A stretch of DNA of 64,000 nt, from NCBI RefSeq assembly GCF_001735805.1, contig NZ_CP017248.1:992001-1056000 (forward strand), given 5' to 3'. The notes beneath the pieces were generated by a model that saw only the letters and a list, made by a program, of their open reading frames with translations, was not told the DNA's origin and ran no database searches. The translations under genes and the position numbers were made by a program. The stretch comes from Streptomyces fodineus. GTDB lineage: Bacteria > Actinomycetota > Actinomycetes > Streptomycetales > Streptomycetaceae. Positions 1 to 8,380 of this stretch are shown piece after piece; positions within the stretch are counted from its first letter, which is position 1; each line of letters begins with the position of its first letter.

Positions 1-14
1 CAACCACCAATCGC

Positions 15-810
15 ATGCGCCTTACACCGACCCATGTGCCCCGCCTCCCGGACACCATTCCCACGCTGTCCAACCACGCGGCTGCGGCCCTCGCCTTGGT
101 GCCGACCTCGATTCTGCAATGGCTACGCAGTCCCACCGAGTGCAACGACGCGTGGCTGTGCGGTTTGGCCTCCGGGGCGGGCAGAGGGCGTCGAAGATCC
201 GCGTGTGACGACAGACCTGAACCCCTCCTGACCGCACTCTACGTGAAGATCGACGACGAAATGGGAGGAACCCGGTGCCTCGGTAGACCGCCACTGCTCA
301 GTGATTCCGAACTCGTCTGTCTTGCTGTGGCTCAGGCTCTGCTCGGGTACCACTCGGAGGCCCGGTGGCTGCGCTACGCGAACAAACACCCGCCCGACAT
401 GTTCCCGTACCTCCCCCAACGGCCGGGCTGCCACAGGCGGTTGAAGGCTGCGCTGCCGCTGCTCAAGCGCATGATCCGAGAGCTTGCCATGGACAGTGAC
501 TTCTGGACCGACACGGTATGGATCGCCGACTCCGCCCCGGTGCCGTGCGGCATGTCACGCCCGACCGTCCAGCGTTCGAAGATGGCGGGCTGGGCCGGCT
601 ACGGCTACTGCGCGTCCCACGCCCGTTCCTTCTGGGGCCTGCGCCTCTAAGCGCTACGGAGAGCCGATACTCAAGAAGGTCCGCCAGCTGATCGAGTCGC
701 TCAACGACACCCTCAAAGGGCAGCTTGACCTGGAGCGACACGGCGGACGGGCCTTCGAGGGCGTGGCCATCCGAGTGACCCAGCGTGTGGGGGCAGTGTT
801 GTCCGGCTGA
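15..810 (+). pseudogene. IS982-type transposase remnant with internal deletion
   Basis: The first open segment (15-650) carries a recognisable transposase N-terminal half from about 238 onward: LYVKIDDE, LSDSELVCLAVAQALLGYHSEAR, FPYLPQRPG and the DDE-fold strand VWIADSAPVPCG, then AGWAGYGYCASHARSFWGLRL. A stop follows at about 648. The next segment, in another frame and open to 810, resumes with the C-terminal part (VRQLIESLNDTLKGQLDLERHGGR). About 90-100 residues expected between LRL and VRQLIES are missing, and with them the later acidic catalytic residues, so no active transposase can be made. The family call is from remembered Streptomyces IS982 transposases. No terminal inverted repeats were located, so element ends are unknown. 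Confidence 0.75.
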
Positions 811-824
811 GACGGTGCCGCATT

Positions 825-1421
825 GTGAGGAAGGATCTGCTCCCCATGACGACGTTGGCAAGCGTGGATGCGGGCGGTGGTGTCCGGCTGGCGATGGCGG
901 TGCTGACGCAGTACCGGATGGCCGCTACCGCTCACATGCACCTGGCTGATCGACCGGATCACCCTCCCGCAGGCAGGCCGAAGGAGAGGTTGGTTTCCCC
1001 CTGCCTACGGCATGCAGATCGACTGCGAGTGGCCAGAACTGCGCGGCTGCGGGTCGGTCACACGCTGACGGTGAACGAGACCGGCCTAGCGTTCCTGCAG
1101 GACGCCCGTCGCCGAGGCGAGTTGTGCCGACCGCTCGACTGGATCCCCGAGGTCCACCATCCGATCGGGGGCGGTGGGGCCGTCATCCCCGACGCACTCA
1201 TGTACTAGGTGTTCCAGGAAGAACGGCACAGGCATTACCAGTTCTTCGCGCGGCTGCTGTTCGTCCATGGACGGCACCGGCCCCGCCGGCGTCGACACCC
1301 GCATCAACGCAGCCCACGCCGCGGAGGAAGCAAGTCGGCTACGCCCGGGGCTGTTGTGGCTGCGTGCAGGGCGATCACCCCGCCCCACGCCGACGGAAGG
1401 ATCGCAGCGTAAGGCAGTCAC
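825..1421 (+). pseudogene. Decayed replication-relaxation-like gene
   Basis: The 825-1208 segment reads like the N-terminal part of actinomycete replication-relaxation family proteins, which are common on Streptomyces plasmids and integrative elements. It shows a TQYRMAATAHMHL helix, then HTLTVNETGLAFL, and finally a stretch around WIPEVHHPIGGGGAVIPDALMY. A stop follows at 1206-1208, and translation in the same frame continues as VFQEERHRHYQFF, as expected of the intact family, before similarity is lost. The middle also looks shortened. No function is likely. With the adjacent transposase scar it marks a worn mobile-element boundary. The family assignment is from memory and moderate. The rest of 1421-1508 shows nothing. 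Confidence 0.45.
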
Positions 1422-1508
1422 ACGGACCCGTCGGACAGGCCCTACTAGGACGCATCCGCTACGCCACTGCCCCCCAGACCCACCACAGGGTATTTTCCAT
1501 CCCCGCAG

Positions 1509-2207
1509 TCAGGACGACAGAGCCTTGACGAGCTCTTTGGCGAGTGGACCTGAGGAAGCGGGATTCTGCCCTGTGAAGAGGTTGCGGTCGACGACCGTGT
1601 AGGGCTTCCAGGCCGGTCCCCTCGAGTACTGGGTCGGCAGCTTCTTCAACTCGTCCTCCAACAGCCACTTTGCTTTGTCGGCGAAGCCGACGCCGGCTTC
1701 CTCTTCGTTACAGAAACCCGTCAAGCGATAGTTCGCGAAGGGTGTGTGGCCGTTTGCATCACGGGTCGCGAGTAGAGCAGCCGGGGCGTGGCAGACGATG
1801 CCGAGTGGATTGCCGGAAGCCAGGGCTTCTCTCAACAGCGCCCCGGAGTCGGGGTCGACCGAGAGGTCTTCCATCGGGCCGTGGCCTCCGGGGTAGTAGA
1901 CCCCGGCGTAGTCCTTGAGGTGCACTTCCTTGAGGGAGATGGGGTGGCGGAGCTCGTCAGCCGACTCGATGACGGCCTCCTGCCGGAGTGCGGTTTCCTC
2001 ACCGCCTGCCATGCGGGGCTCCAAGCTCATCGTGTCCACAACGGGAACGACTCCACCCGGAGTTGCCACTGTGACCTCGTATCCGGCGTCGGTGAACACA
2101 CTGTAAGGAGCCACGAACTCCTCGGCCCAGTAGCCGGTGGGGTGTCGGTGCCCGTCCTTCAGGGTCCAGTAGCTCGCGCCGGTCAGCACGCAAAGAATCT
2201 TGGCCAT
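1509..2207 (-). CDS. DJ-1/PfpI family protein (type 1 glutamine amidotransferase-like, Hsp31 class)
   Basis: This 232-residue protein has the DJ-1/PfpI fold. It shows the N-terminal strand MAKILCVLTGA, an EEFVAPYSVFTDAGYEVTVATPGG block, YYPGGHGPMEDL and the nucleophile-elbow cysteine in GIVCHAPAAL. Length and the long C-terminal part (NEEEAGVGFADKAKWLLEDELKKL) fit Hsp31/YhbO-like members, which act as cytosolic glyoxalase-III/deglycase or chaperone-type stress proteins. The ATG at 2207 is chosen over an upstream start because GGAG lies about 8 nt before it. A half-site (TTCA-N2-CCATAC at 2258-2269) resembling the MarR-type operators near 6050 and 7590 lies upstream, so shared redox control is possible but unproven. 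Confidence 0.85.
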   Translation of the reverse strand: MAKILCVLTGASYWTLKDGHRHPTGYWAEEFVAPYSVFTDAGYEVTVATPGGVVPVVDTMSLEPRMAGGEETALRQEAVIESADELRHPISLKEVHLKDYAGVYYPGGHGPMEDLSVDPDSGALLREALASGNPLGIVCHAPAALLATRDANGHTPFANYRLTGFCNEEEAGVGFADKAKWLLEDELKKLPTQYSRGPAWKPYTVVDRNLFTGQNPASSGPLAKELVKALSS

Positions 2208-2258
2208 ACGACGCTCCTCTGGAAACGTTGCCCCTCGATAGGGCATGAGTGATAAGTT

Positions 2259-2717
2259 TCAAGCCATACCACAAGTGTGAGCGGGAATCCCGGCATATGC
2301 AACCTGATCGGCATCGCGAAAACGCCGATTAGTATTTCGTGCGAGCATTTGGAAAATGCGTGACAGGAGCACATCTAATTTTCGGCGATGAGTTTTCCCA
2401 GGTTCAGTGATTGAGCGATGGGGTGGTAGCCGAGCGTGGGTGGTTTGTCGTGTGGTGGCCCAGGCGATGAAGTCGAGTGCCGTGCTGTGGACCTGGGCGG
2501 TGGCGTCGGCACCGGTGCCACGGTCAACTCGACGGCAGAAGACCTGAGCCGCTTCGAGGAGGTCCAGTTGCCAGGGGGTGCTGCGCCGCCACTCGTCGAG
2601 GGCTTCAGCGTGGCTCCAGCTACGGCGTTCGTAGGCGTGGGCGAGAGTGAGGGACTCCGCGACGCCCTCGACGGTGGTCAGCGTCCAGGCGGTGCAGGCG
2701 AGGACCCCACCCGTCAC
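2259..2717 (-). CDS. Hypothetical protein or fragment, uncertain
   Basis: An open frame with a GTG start and coding-like codon use over its first 100 residues (tryptophan and glutamate/arginine-rich helices, WALDEWRRS-like segments). The last 50 residues look non-coding. I do not recognise a family. It may be the tail of a decayed gene read past its original end. It lies in the otherwise gene-free stretch 2208-3067, where I see no other supportable gene. The end at 2259 overlaps the presumed promoter of the DJ-1 gene, which argues against the full length being real. Confidence 0.2.
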   Translation of the reverse strand: MTGGVLACTAWTLTTVEGVAESLTLAHAYERRSWSHAEALDEWRRSTPWQLDLLEAAQVFCRRVDRGTGADATAQVHSTALDFIAWATTRQTTHARLPPHRSITEPGKTHRRKLDVLLSRIFQMLARNTNRRFRDADQVAYAGIPAHTCGMA

Positions 2718-3067
2718 AGGCTTCCTCGTAGCAATAGCCGTGAATCAACCGTCTGACCGCTTGACAAAGACGGCGGTTCACCCATTCATGCCCTCGCTCG
2801 ACCCGCGGTGTGGCGCCAAGCATCGGGAGCCGTGCCTTCCAACTCGGCATCGGATGCGCGACAAGCACAGACACGCGAAGATGGTGATCTGCGGCATACG
2901 GCGGAACGCGGACCATCACGCTTCCCGTGCCTGAGTCCCCGCCCCGGTTCGCGTCGCCGACCGCACACGACAGCGGCGGCTGCGGCCGATGTCTTCCGAG
3001 CGATCCTCACCGTTCCCAGTCGCCGAACAAGCCAAGTTCACCTTGTACGCCGAGGAAGTGGAAGCGC

Positions 3068-3910
3068 ATGATCGTCTCTGGAATCCCGGCATCCGGCAAG
3101 GGCAGACTGGCGCTCGGAGTGGCGCTGCTCTCCGCCCTGACCGTGCTGCCGACTCACGCCGCAGACGATGTCGGCAGGGCCCCGGCGGGCCAGAAGCCGA
3201 CCGTGGTGCTCGTACACGGCGCATTCGCCGACGGGTCCAGTTGGAGCGCAGTGGTGCAGCGCCTGCAGCAGGACGGCTACCAGGTCATCGCCCCACCCAA
3301 CACGCTGCGCGGCATACCCCAGGACTCGACATACCTGAACAGCCTCCTCAAAACCGTCAAGGGACCGATCGTCCTCGTCGGACACTCCTACGCCGGCGAA
3401 GTGATCTCACAGGCAGCCGCCGGCATCGACAACGTCAAGGCACTCGTGTACATCAACGCGATCATTCCGGACAAGGGAGAGTCCTTCGCCGGCCTCTCCG
3501 GCAAGTTCCCCGCCGCCCCACTCACCAAGGCGCTGAAGCAGGTCCCGTTCCGCAACGGCGACGGCACCACGGGCACCGACGTGTACATCCAGCCCGCCGA
3601 ACTCCACGCCACCTTCGCCCAGGACCTCTCCCAGCAGCAGGCGTCCGTCATGGCAGCGACACAGCGCCCGATCGCACAGTCGGCCTTCACCGACAAGCTC
3701 ACCGAGGCGGCCTGGCGGGACAAGCCCGTCTACGTGCTCATCGGCAAACAGGACCGGGCCATCAACCCGAGCCTCGAACGGTACGAGGCCAAACGCGCAC
3801 ACGCACGCCAGACAGTGGAGATCAACTCCTCACACGTGTCCCTGGTCTCCCACCCTCAAGCCGTCACAGATCTCATCCTCAGCGCGGCCCACAACTCCGG
3901 CCACCAGTAG
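3068..3910 (+). CDS. Secreted alpha/beta hydrolase
   Basis: A 280-residue alpha/beta hydrolase with a Sec-type signal: GKGRLALGVALLSALTVLPTHA, with cleavage likely after THA. The fold starts with KPTVVLVHGAFADGSSW (oxyanion-hole HGAF). The nucleophile elbow is GHSYAG (Ser of G-H-S-Y-A), the acid is probably the Asp in IGKQDRAI, and the histidine is in INSSHVSLVSHP. This matches the small esterase/MhpC-like class often annotated as alpha/beta hydrolase with no fixed substrate. The ATG at 3068 is preferred because a GGAAG lies about 7 nt upstream and the signal peptide begins there. Upstream in-frame starts give a non-signal arginine/proline-rich leader. Confidence 0.85.
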   Translation: MIVSGIPASGKGRLALGVALLSALTVLPTHAADDVGRAPAGQKPTVVLVHGAFADGSSWSAVVQRLQQDGYQVIAPPNTLRGIPQDSTYLNSLLKTVKGPIVLVGHSYAGEVISQAAAGIDNVKALVYINAIIPDKGESFAGLSGKFPAAPLTKALKQVPFRNGDGTTGTDVYIQPAELHATFAQDLSQQQASVMAATQRPIAQSAFTDKLTEAAWRDKPVYVLIGKQDRAINPSLERYEAKRAHARQTVEINSSHVSLVSHPQAVTDLILSAAHNSGHQ

Positions 3911-3932
3911 ACGAACAGGCATGACCTGCCAC

Positions 3933-3962
3933 AGCCGCGGTGTGCGGTCCTGCGCCGCGGCT
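3933..3962. terminator. Hairpin between convergent hydrolase genes
   Basis: AGCCGCGG at 3933-3940 pairs perfectly with CCGCGGCT at 3955-3962, 23 nt after the stop of the secreted hydrolase. There is no U-tract, as is usual for Streptomyces terminators. It could serve both convergent genes. Confidence 0.45.
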
Positions 3963-4124
3963 CCGGTCGTCGCCAACAACAGCTGGCACTCCTGAAACAG
4001 CGGTCTCGCGAGTCTGTGGGGCCGGCGAGAATACCTCGCCGTCTCGGTTGAGGCGGAGTCAAGCGTCGGCCGGAAACGCGAAGTGCCTCCCGACCTGGGA
4101 CCATGACCTTGTCGGCCTGCGCGG

Positions 4125-5297
4125 TCAGCCGGCGAGCCGGGTGTCGAGCCAGTCGAAGGTGCGCTGGTGGAACAGGGAGAGCGCACCCTCGTGGCAGTGC
4201 TCGCCGGCGCCTTCGTCCTCGCGGAAGGAGATCAGCTCCTTCCGGCAGGTCAGCTCGCCGAGCAGACGCTGCGGCTGCCCCTTGAAGAACTGGTCGTTCT
4301 CGGCGTCGAGGACGAGTGTCGGGCAGGTGATGCGGTCGGCGATACCCGCCAGGGTGTACGCCTCGCTTGCCTCGACCAGCTCGTCGAAGTCGGACACACC
4401 GAAGGTCCACCGGCCGTTGCGCACCACCCATCGCACCATGGTGTCCTGCGCCATCAGCGCCTCCATGCCGCCGGGCACCGAAGCGGCTCGGCCGGCCGTT
4501 GCGGCGGCGACTTCGTGGAAGTCGTCGACGCCGTCGTGCAGCACGCACGCGGCGAGGCGGTGCTCGAAGGCGGCCGCCCTCGCGGCGAGGTAGCCGCCGA
4601 GGCTCGTGCCGATCAGCACGAGTCGCTCGGCGTCCACCTCGGGCACGGTGAGCGCGAAGTCGACGACCGGGGTGACCACGGCCTCCCAGTCCGGCCGGAA
4701 GTGCAGGCCCTGCTCGCGGACGGTGCTGCCCTGGCCGGGGCCGTCGAACGCGATGACGTTGTATCCGCGCCGCAGCGCACCCGCGGCCAGTGCCAGGTAG
4801 TTCTCCTCGAGGGTGGAGTCGTACCCGCCGTGGTAGAGCACGGTCGGGCGTGGGGTGCCCGAATCGTCGGCGAGGAACAGGTAGCCAGGAAGCGTGGTGT
4901 CCTCGTACGGGATGCGCAGGGCGCGGGCCGGAGTGTCGAGCAGGGCGGCCGCGTCGGCGAACGTCTGCTGGGAGGCCCTGGCGAGCCGCGCCGACTCGGC
5001 GTCAGTGGCGGGATCCTCGCGGCGGTAGAAGTCGGCGGTCCGGTAGTAGTTGGACGCGCGCAGCAGCGCCTCCCGGGCGCTGACTCGGTGACCGGCGGCC
5101 AGCGCGTCCCGGCCGATGCGCTCGATGCGCGCCGCCGTCGCGGCCCACTGGGCCGACCAGGCCTCCTCGTCTCCCTCTGGGATCTGCCGGCAGGTGACCA
5201 GGACCTCGCCGAGGTCGGCGCCGCCACAGGCGGCATAACCCGCGGCACGCAGTGCCTCGAAGGAGAAGGACTCGTCGTCGTAGAGGAACTTCACCAT
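4125..5297 (-). CDS. Alpha/beta hydrolase of the FrsA/2,6-dihydroxypseudooxynicotine-hydrolase type
   Basis: This 390-residue enzyme has a helical N-terminal cap (AWSAQWAATAARIERIG, ALLRASNYYRTADFY) followed by a C-terminal alpha/beta hydrolase core: PTVLYHGGYDST, GYNVIAFDGPGQG, nucleophile elbow GTSLGG, acid in LVLDAENDQFF and histidine in GAGEHCHEG. This two-part arrangement is that of FrsA/DUF1100-like and C-C-bond hydrolases acting on small cyclic ketones or esters. The substrate is unknown. The start is the ATG at 5297 with GGGAG about 6 nt upstream. It is divergent from the TetR gene, with one palindrome just upstream of its start, so it is the likely target of that repressor. Confidence 0.85.
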   Translation of the reverse strand: MVKFLYDDESFSFEALRAAGYAACGGADLGEVLVTCRQIPEGDEEAWSAQWAATAARIERIGRDALAAGHRVSAREALLRASNYYRTADFYRREDPATDAESARLARASQQTFADAAALLDTPARALRIPYEDTTLPGYLFLADDSGTPRPTVLYHGGYDSTLEENYLALAAGALRRGYNVIAFDGPGQGSTVREQGLHFRPDWEAVVTPVVDFALTVPEVDAERLVLIGTSLGGYLAARAAAFEHRLAACVLHDGVDDFHEVAAATAGRAASVPGGMEALMAQDTMVRWVVRNGRWTFGVSDFDELVEASEAYTLAGIADRITCPTLVLDAENDQFFKGQPQRLLGELTCRKELISFREDEGAGEHCHEGALSLFHQRTFDWLDTRLAG

Positions 5298-5315
5298 CGG
5301 CTCCCTTCCATGAAT

Positions 5316-5376
5316 GGAACGAAACGGATCGTTCCGTCCATGCCCATAAAGGTAGCACATGGAACGGGTCCGTTCC
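5316..5376. promoter_or_regulatory. Two palindromic operators in the hydrolase/tetR divergent promoter
   Basis: Site 1 is GGAACG-N8-CGTTCC at 5316-5335, 19 nt from the hydrolase start. Site 2 is GGAACGG-GT-CCGTTCC at 5361-5376, 20 nt upstream of the tetR start. Both share the GGAACG/CGTTCC arms. Location and symmetry fit autoregulation and repression of the hydrolase by the TetR product. That is inference; the repeats themselves are directly visible. Confidence 0.75.
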
Positions 5377-5395
5377 GTTCGCTATGCTCGGGAGC

Positions 5396-6019
5396 ATGTC
5401 AGAGCAGCAGAAGAAGGGCCGGCCGGCGACCGGCGGGGCGGTCCTGCGACAGCGGGTGACCGAGGCGGTCACGGAGGCGGCCTTCGCCGAACTCGCCGAG
5501 GCCGGGTATGCGCGGATGTCGATGGAGTCAGTGGCCCGGCGCGCCGGCGTGGGCAAGGCCGCGCTCTACCGGCGCTGGCCCTCGAAGCAGGCGATGGTCA
5601 CGGAGTTGATCCGCAGCAAGGTCGCCGACACGCTCCCGCCCACGCCGGCCACGGGCGCCCTGCACACCGACCTGCGCGAGCTGCTCGCCACCTTCCGCAG
5701 CCAACTGACCCATCCGCTGCTTGCGCGGATCGCGGCCGGACTGCTCGCCGAGGCCGGTCACGACGACGCGCTGACGGAGGGGCTCTCCACCGGAGTGACC
5801 GCGCCGCGGCGGGCGGCGGCGCGCACGATACTGCAGGGCGCGATCGACCGCGGCGAACTCCCTCCCGGCCTGGATCTGGATCTCGGCACCGACCTGCTGA
5901 TCGCACCGCTCGCATTCCGCGTACTGGTCGTACAGGGCCGCAGCGACGACGAGTACCTGGAAACGCTGACCAACGCAATCGAGGCGGCGCTGAAAGCGGC
6001 CGTCCGGTCATCGCCGTGA
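5396..6019 (+). CDS. TetR/AcrR family transcriptional repressor
   Basis: A 207-residue TetR regulator. The N-terminal helix-turn-helix reads AGYARMSMESVARRAGVGKAALYRRW followed by the usual SKQAMVTELI. The rest is the helical ligand and dimer domain with the common C-terminal LIAPLAFRVLVVQG segment. The ATG at 5396 has GGGAG just upstream; an ATG four codons earlier has no ribosome site. It is transcribed divergently from the alpha/beta hydrolase across two GGAACG/CGTTCC palindromes, so it probably senses a substrate or product of that enzyme. Confidence 0.92.
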   Translation: MSEQQKKGRPATGGAVLRQRVTEAVTEAAFAELAEAGYARMSMESVARRAGVGKAALYRRWPSKQAMVTELIRSKVADTLPPTPATGALHTDLRELLATFRSQLTHPLLARIAAGLLAEAGHDDALTEGLSTGVTAPRRAAARTILQGAIDRGELPPGLDLDLGTDLLIAPLAFRVLVVQGRSDDEYLETLTNAIEAALKAAVRSSP

Positions 6020-6049
6020 CCGGCCGTGTCGTAGCCGCAGTCATTTAGT

Positions 6050-6074
6050 TTCAGGCGATACCGTATCGAATGAA
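6050..6074. promoter_or_regulatory. MarR-type operator upstream of marR gene
   Basis: A 25-bp imperfect palindrome of the form TTCA-N2-CGATAC-N-GTATCG-N2-TGAA, ending 13 nt before the MarR start codon. Arms are perfect except for the two spacer dinucleotides. A close relative occurs at 7581-7605. Its position over the start region implies autorepression. Confidence 0.7.
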
Positions 6075-6087
6075 GTAGTCTGGCCTC

Positions 6088-6573
6088 ATGGCCGCCGACG
6101 TTCCTCACCGAACCACCGACTCGCATGCGACCGACCGTCCCGGCGATACGTCGCCTTTCGCTCTCGGTCTGCTGCTGCGCCGGGCGCACTGGCGCGCGGC
6201 CTCGGTGATGGCGGAGGCGCTTCGGCCGCTCGGCATCGAGTTGCGGCATTTCGCGGTACTGATCGAGCTGGTCAATCAAGGGCCCACAGTGCAGCGGGAT
6301 TTGGCGGCGGCGACGGGGTCGGACAAGGCGGGAATCATGCGGGTCGTGGACGACCTGGAGCGGAAGGGTCTAGCCGTACGCAAGGCCGTTCCGGGGGACC
6401 GGCGGGTGCGGGCAGTGGAGATCACCCCTCAGGGGCTGGAGCTCTTCGATGCAGCCCACGTGGCGGCGGAGCCTCTGGCTGGGCGTCTGGTTGCGGAATT
6501 GGGGCCCGGTGAGCCCGAGAAGCTGACGGATCTGCTGACCCGGCTTGCCCATCCCGCGGCCGACGAGGCGTAG
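6088..6573 (+). CDS. MarR family transcriptional regulator
   Basis: A 161-residue winged-helix regulator. Dimerisation helices flank the wHTH PTVQRDLAAATGSDKAGIMRVVDDLERKGL, followed by the wing VPGDRRVRAVEITPQG with the conserved D-R motif of MarR proteins. No cysteine resembling the OhrR sensor is evident in the wHTH. It precedes a redox-detoxification set (azoreductase, two nitroreductases, NmrA-like reductase), and its own operator recurs in the azoreductase/nitroreductase intergenic region, so it very likely controls that set in response to a quinone, nitroaromatic or similar electrophile. Confidence 0.92.
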   Translation: MAADVPHRTTDSHATDRPGDTSPFALGLLLRRAHWRAASVMAEALRPLGIELRHFAVLIELVNQGPTVQRDLAAATGSDKAGIMRVVDDLERKGLAVRKAVPGDRRVRAVEITPQGLELFDAAHVAAEPLAGRLVAELGPGEPEKLTDLLTRLAHPAADEA

Positions 6574-6865
6574 GCGCGCGGGCACACCGGTTGTCGGCCG
6601 CGTCGGCGCGCTGGGGCTCCATGCGGCTTCCGCGGCGAACCCGGCCTCGAGGGCTGTGGTCATCGTCGCCGCGCGTCAGCCTGGCGACGGGCGGCCGGGG
6701 TTGTCGCCGACCGGTGCCGACAGGCCGAACACCGGACGCCTTCAGGGCCGGGCCACCTGCCCCCAGGTACAGGGCGCCACGTGCACCGTCAGAGAGGGCG
6801 CACGCGACGAGGACGCCGTGTGACCTCCTGAGGTGGAGCGTCACGCGGCGTCGAGGGCGCGGGGG

Positions 6866-7516
6866 TTACGCGGCGAGGCGCTCCGCGAGTTCCTCGGCCT
6901 TGGTGGTCGCGTCCTCCAAAGCGCGCCTGCGGGACGCCTCGTAGAGGGGGACCAGGTCCGACATGGCGGCGTTGCGGGGGGCCATGGTGAGTTCCGGGAC
7001 GATGAAGTCGAGGTCCAGGCCGAGGGTGCCCTTGAGGACGGCCTCCAGGTAGTTCTGTACGAACTCGTAGCCCTCGCGCGGTGTACCCGGCGCGTAGGAG
7101 CCGCCGCGGCTGGCGACGACGACAACCGGGGTGCCCTGGGCGGACGGGGCCTCGCCCGCGGTGCGGCCGAGCAGGAGCACGCTGTCCAGCCACGCCTTGA
7201 GGGTCGAGGGAATCGAGAAGTTGTACATGGGGGCGCCGATCAGGATGGCGTCCGCCTGCTCCAGTTCCTCGATGAGCGTCACGCGCGCCGCGAACGCGGC
7301 GGATTGCTCCGGGGTGCGCTCGATGGGGGCGGCATAACCGGCGGACCAGGCGTCGGCGGTGATGTGCGGGACAGGCGCGGCGGCGAGGTCACGGTAGATC
7401 ACCGTGCCTTCCGGGTGCTGCTCCTCCCAGGTCTTGCGGAAGGCGGCCGTGACCGAACGGGACGAGGACGCCTCGCCGTAAAACACGGACGAGTCGATGT
7501 GCAGCAGCGTGGTCAT
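6866..7516 (-). CDS. azoR: FMN-dependent NADH:quinone oxidoreductase / azoreductase
   Basis: A 216-residue flavodoxin-like enzyme of the AzoR family, which uses FMN to reduce quinones and azo bonds by two electrons. It has HIDSSVF and SSSRSVTAAF (phosphate loop for FMN), the hallmark PMYNFSIPSTLKAWLD (FMN isoalloxazine binding) and ASRGGSYAPG. The start is the ATG at 7516 with GGAG 9 nt upstream. An upstream extension would overlap the divergent nitroreductase promoter. A MarR-type palindrome (7581-7605) lies about 65 nt upstream. Confidence 0.93.
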   Translation of the reverse strand: MTTLLHIDSSVFYGEASSSRSVTAAFRKTWEEQHPEGTVIYRDLAAAPVPHITADAWSAGYAAPIERTPEQSAAFAARVTLIEELEQADAILIGAPMYNFSIPSTLKAWLDSVLLLGRTAGEAPSAQGTPVVVVASRGGSYAPGTPREGYEFVQNYLEAVLKGTLGLDLDFIVPELTMAPRNAAMSDLVPLYEASRRRALEDATTKAEELAERLAA

Positions 7517-7580
7517 GGGCTTTCTCCAAGGTGCAGTGCCCGAGGCGGAGACCAGGGCGGGATTCGTACATCGAGATAGT

Positions 7581-7605
7581 TTCACTCGATACAGTATTGA
7601 GTGAT
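7581..7605. promoter_or_regulatory. MarR-type operator between azoR and nitroreductase
   Basis: TCACTCGATAC at 7582-7592 and GTATTGAGTGA at 7594-7604 form inverted arms around one central base with a single mismatch. The core CGATAC-N-GTAT is the same as in the palindrome at 6050-6074. A further TTGAGTG direct repeat of the right arm follows at 7613-7619. The site is placed to control both divergent genes. Confidence 0.72.
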
Positions 7606-7659
7606 ACCATCTTGAGTGTAACGAAGATAGACCCATTGAGCGGATGGAGGCGGGCGGTC

Positions 7660-8328
7660 ATGGACGCCTACGAGGCGGTTACGAGCCGGCGGGCGGTGCG
7701 CGCGTTCACCGGCCGGTCCGTGCCGAGGGAAACGCTGGAGCGGGTGCTGTCCGCCGCGGCCTGGGCGCCGTCAGGATCGAACATCCAGCCGTGGCACGCC
7801 TACGTGCTGACCGGTGCGCCGCTGGCCGAACTCAAGAAGCGTGCCGGTGAACGCCTGGCCTCGGGCGACCCCTGGGACGCCCCGGAGTACGAGATGTATC
7901 CGCCCGGACTGAAGTCTCCGTACCGCGAGCGCCGATCCGCCTTCGGTGAGCAGCGCTACGGGGCACTCGGCATCGCACGTGAGGACCTGGAGGCGCGCCA
8001 GCGGGCGGCCGCCGCGAACTGGGACTGCTTCGGCGCACCCGCCGCCCTGTTCTGCTACATCGACAAGGGCATGGGTTCGCCCCAATGGGCCGATGCCGGC
8101 ATGTATCTGCAGACCGTCATGCTGCTGCTGCGCGCCGAAGGACTGCACAGCTGCGCGCAGATGGCCTGGGCGAAGTACCACAAGACGGTCGCGGAGGTCC
8201 TGTCGCCCCCGGACGGACTCATCCTCTTCTGCGGTATGTCGATCGGGTTCGAAGAGGTCACGGCGGGTGGCGCTCGTATGGGCCGGGCATCGCTCGACGA
8301 GACGGTCACGTTCGTCGACGGTCTCTGA
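7660..8328 (+). CDS. Nitroreductase family protein (copy 1)
   Basis: A 222-residue FMN-dependent nitroreductase. Signature elements are SRRAVRAFTGRSVPRETL (FMN phosphate contacts), AAAWAPSGSNIQPWHAYVL, NWDCFGAPAALFCYID, MYLQTVMLLLRAEGLHSC and ILFCGMSIGFE. The family reduces nitroaromatics, quinones and related electrophiles with NAD(P)H. The ATG at 7660 follows GGAGG by about 10 nt. The protein is closely similar along its whole length to the product at 9508, so the two are paralogues separated by the NmrA-like gene. Confidence 0.92.
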   Translation: MDAYEAVTSRRAVRAFTGRSVPRETLERVLSAAAWAPSGSNIQPWHAYVLTGAPLAELKKRAGERLASGDPWDAPEYEMYPPGLKSPYRERRSAFGEQRYGALGIAREDLEARQRAAAANWDCFGAPAALFCYIDKGMGSPQWADAGMYLQTVMLLLRAEGLHSCAQMAWAKYHKTVAEVLSPPDGLILFCGMSIGFEEVTAGGARMGRASLDETVTFVDGL

Positions 8329-8380
8329 CGCCATCCCTCCTCGGTCGGTCAACGAGCCGTTTCATGCCGCACTCATAAAC

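Noticed and set aside
2927..3067. Upstream extension of the secreted hydrolase
   Set aside because: It would put an Arg/Pro-rich leader before the signal peptide. The ATG at 3068 has a ribosome site and starts the signal directly.
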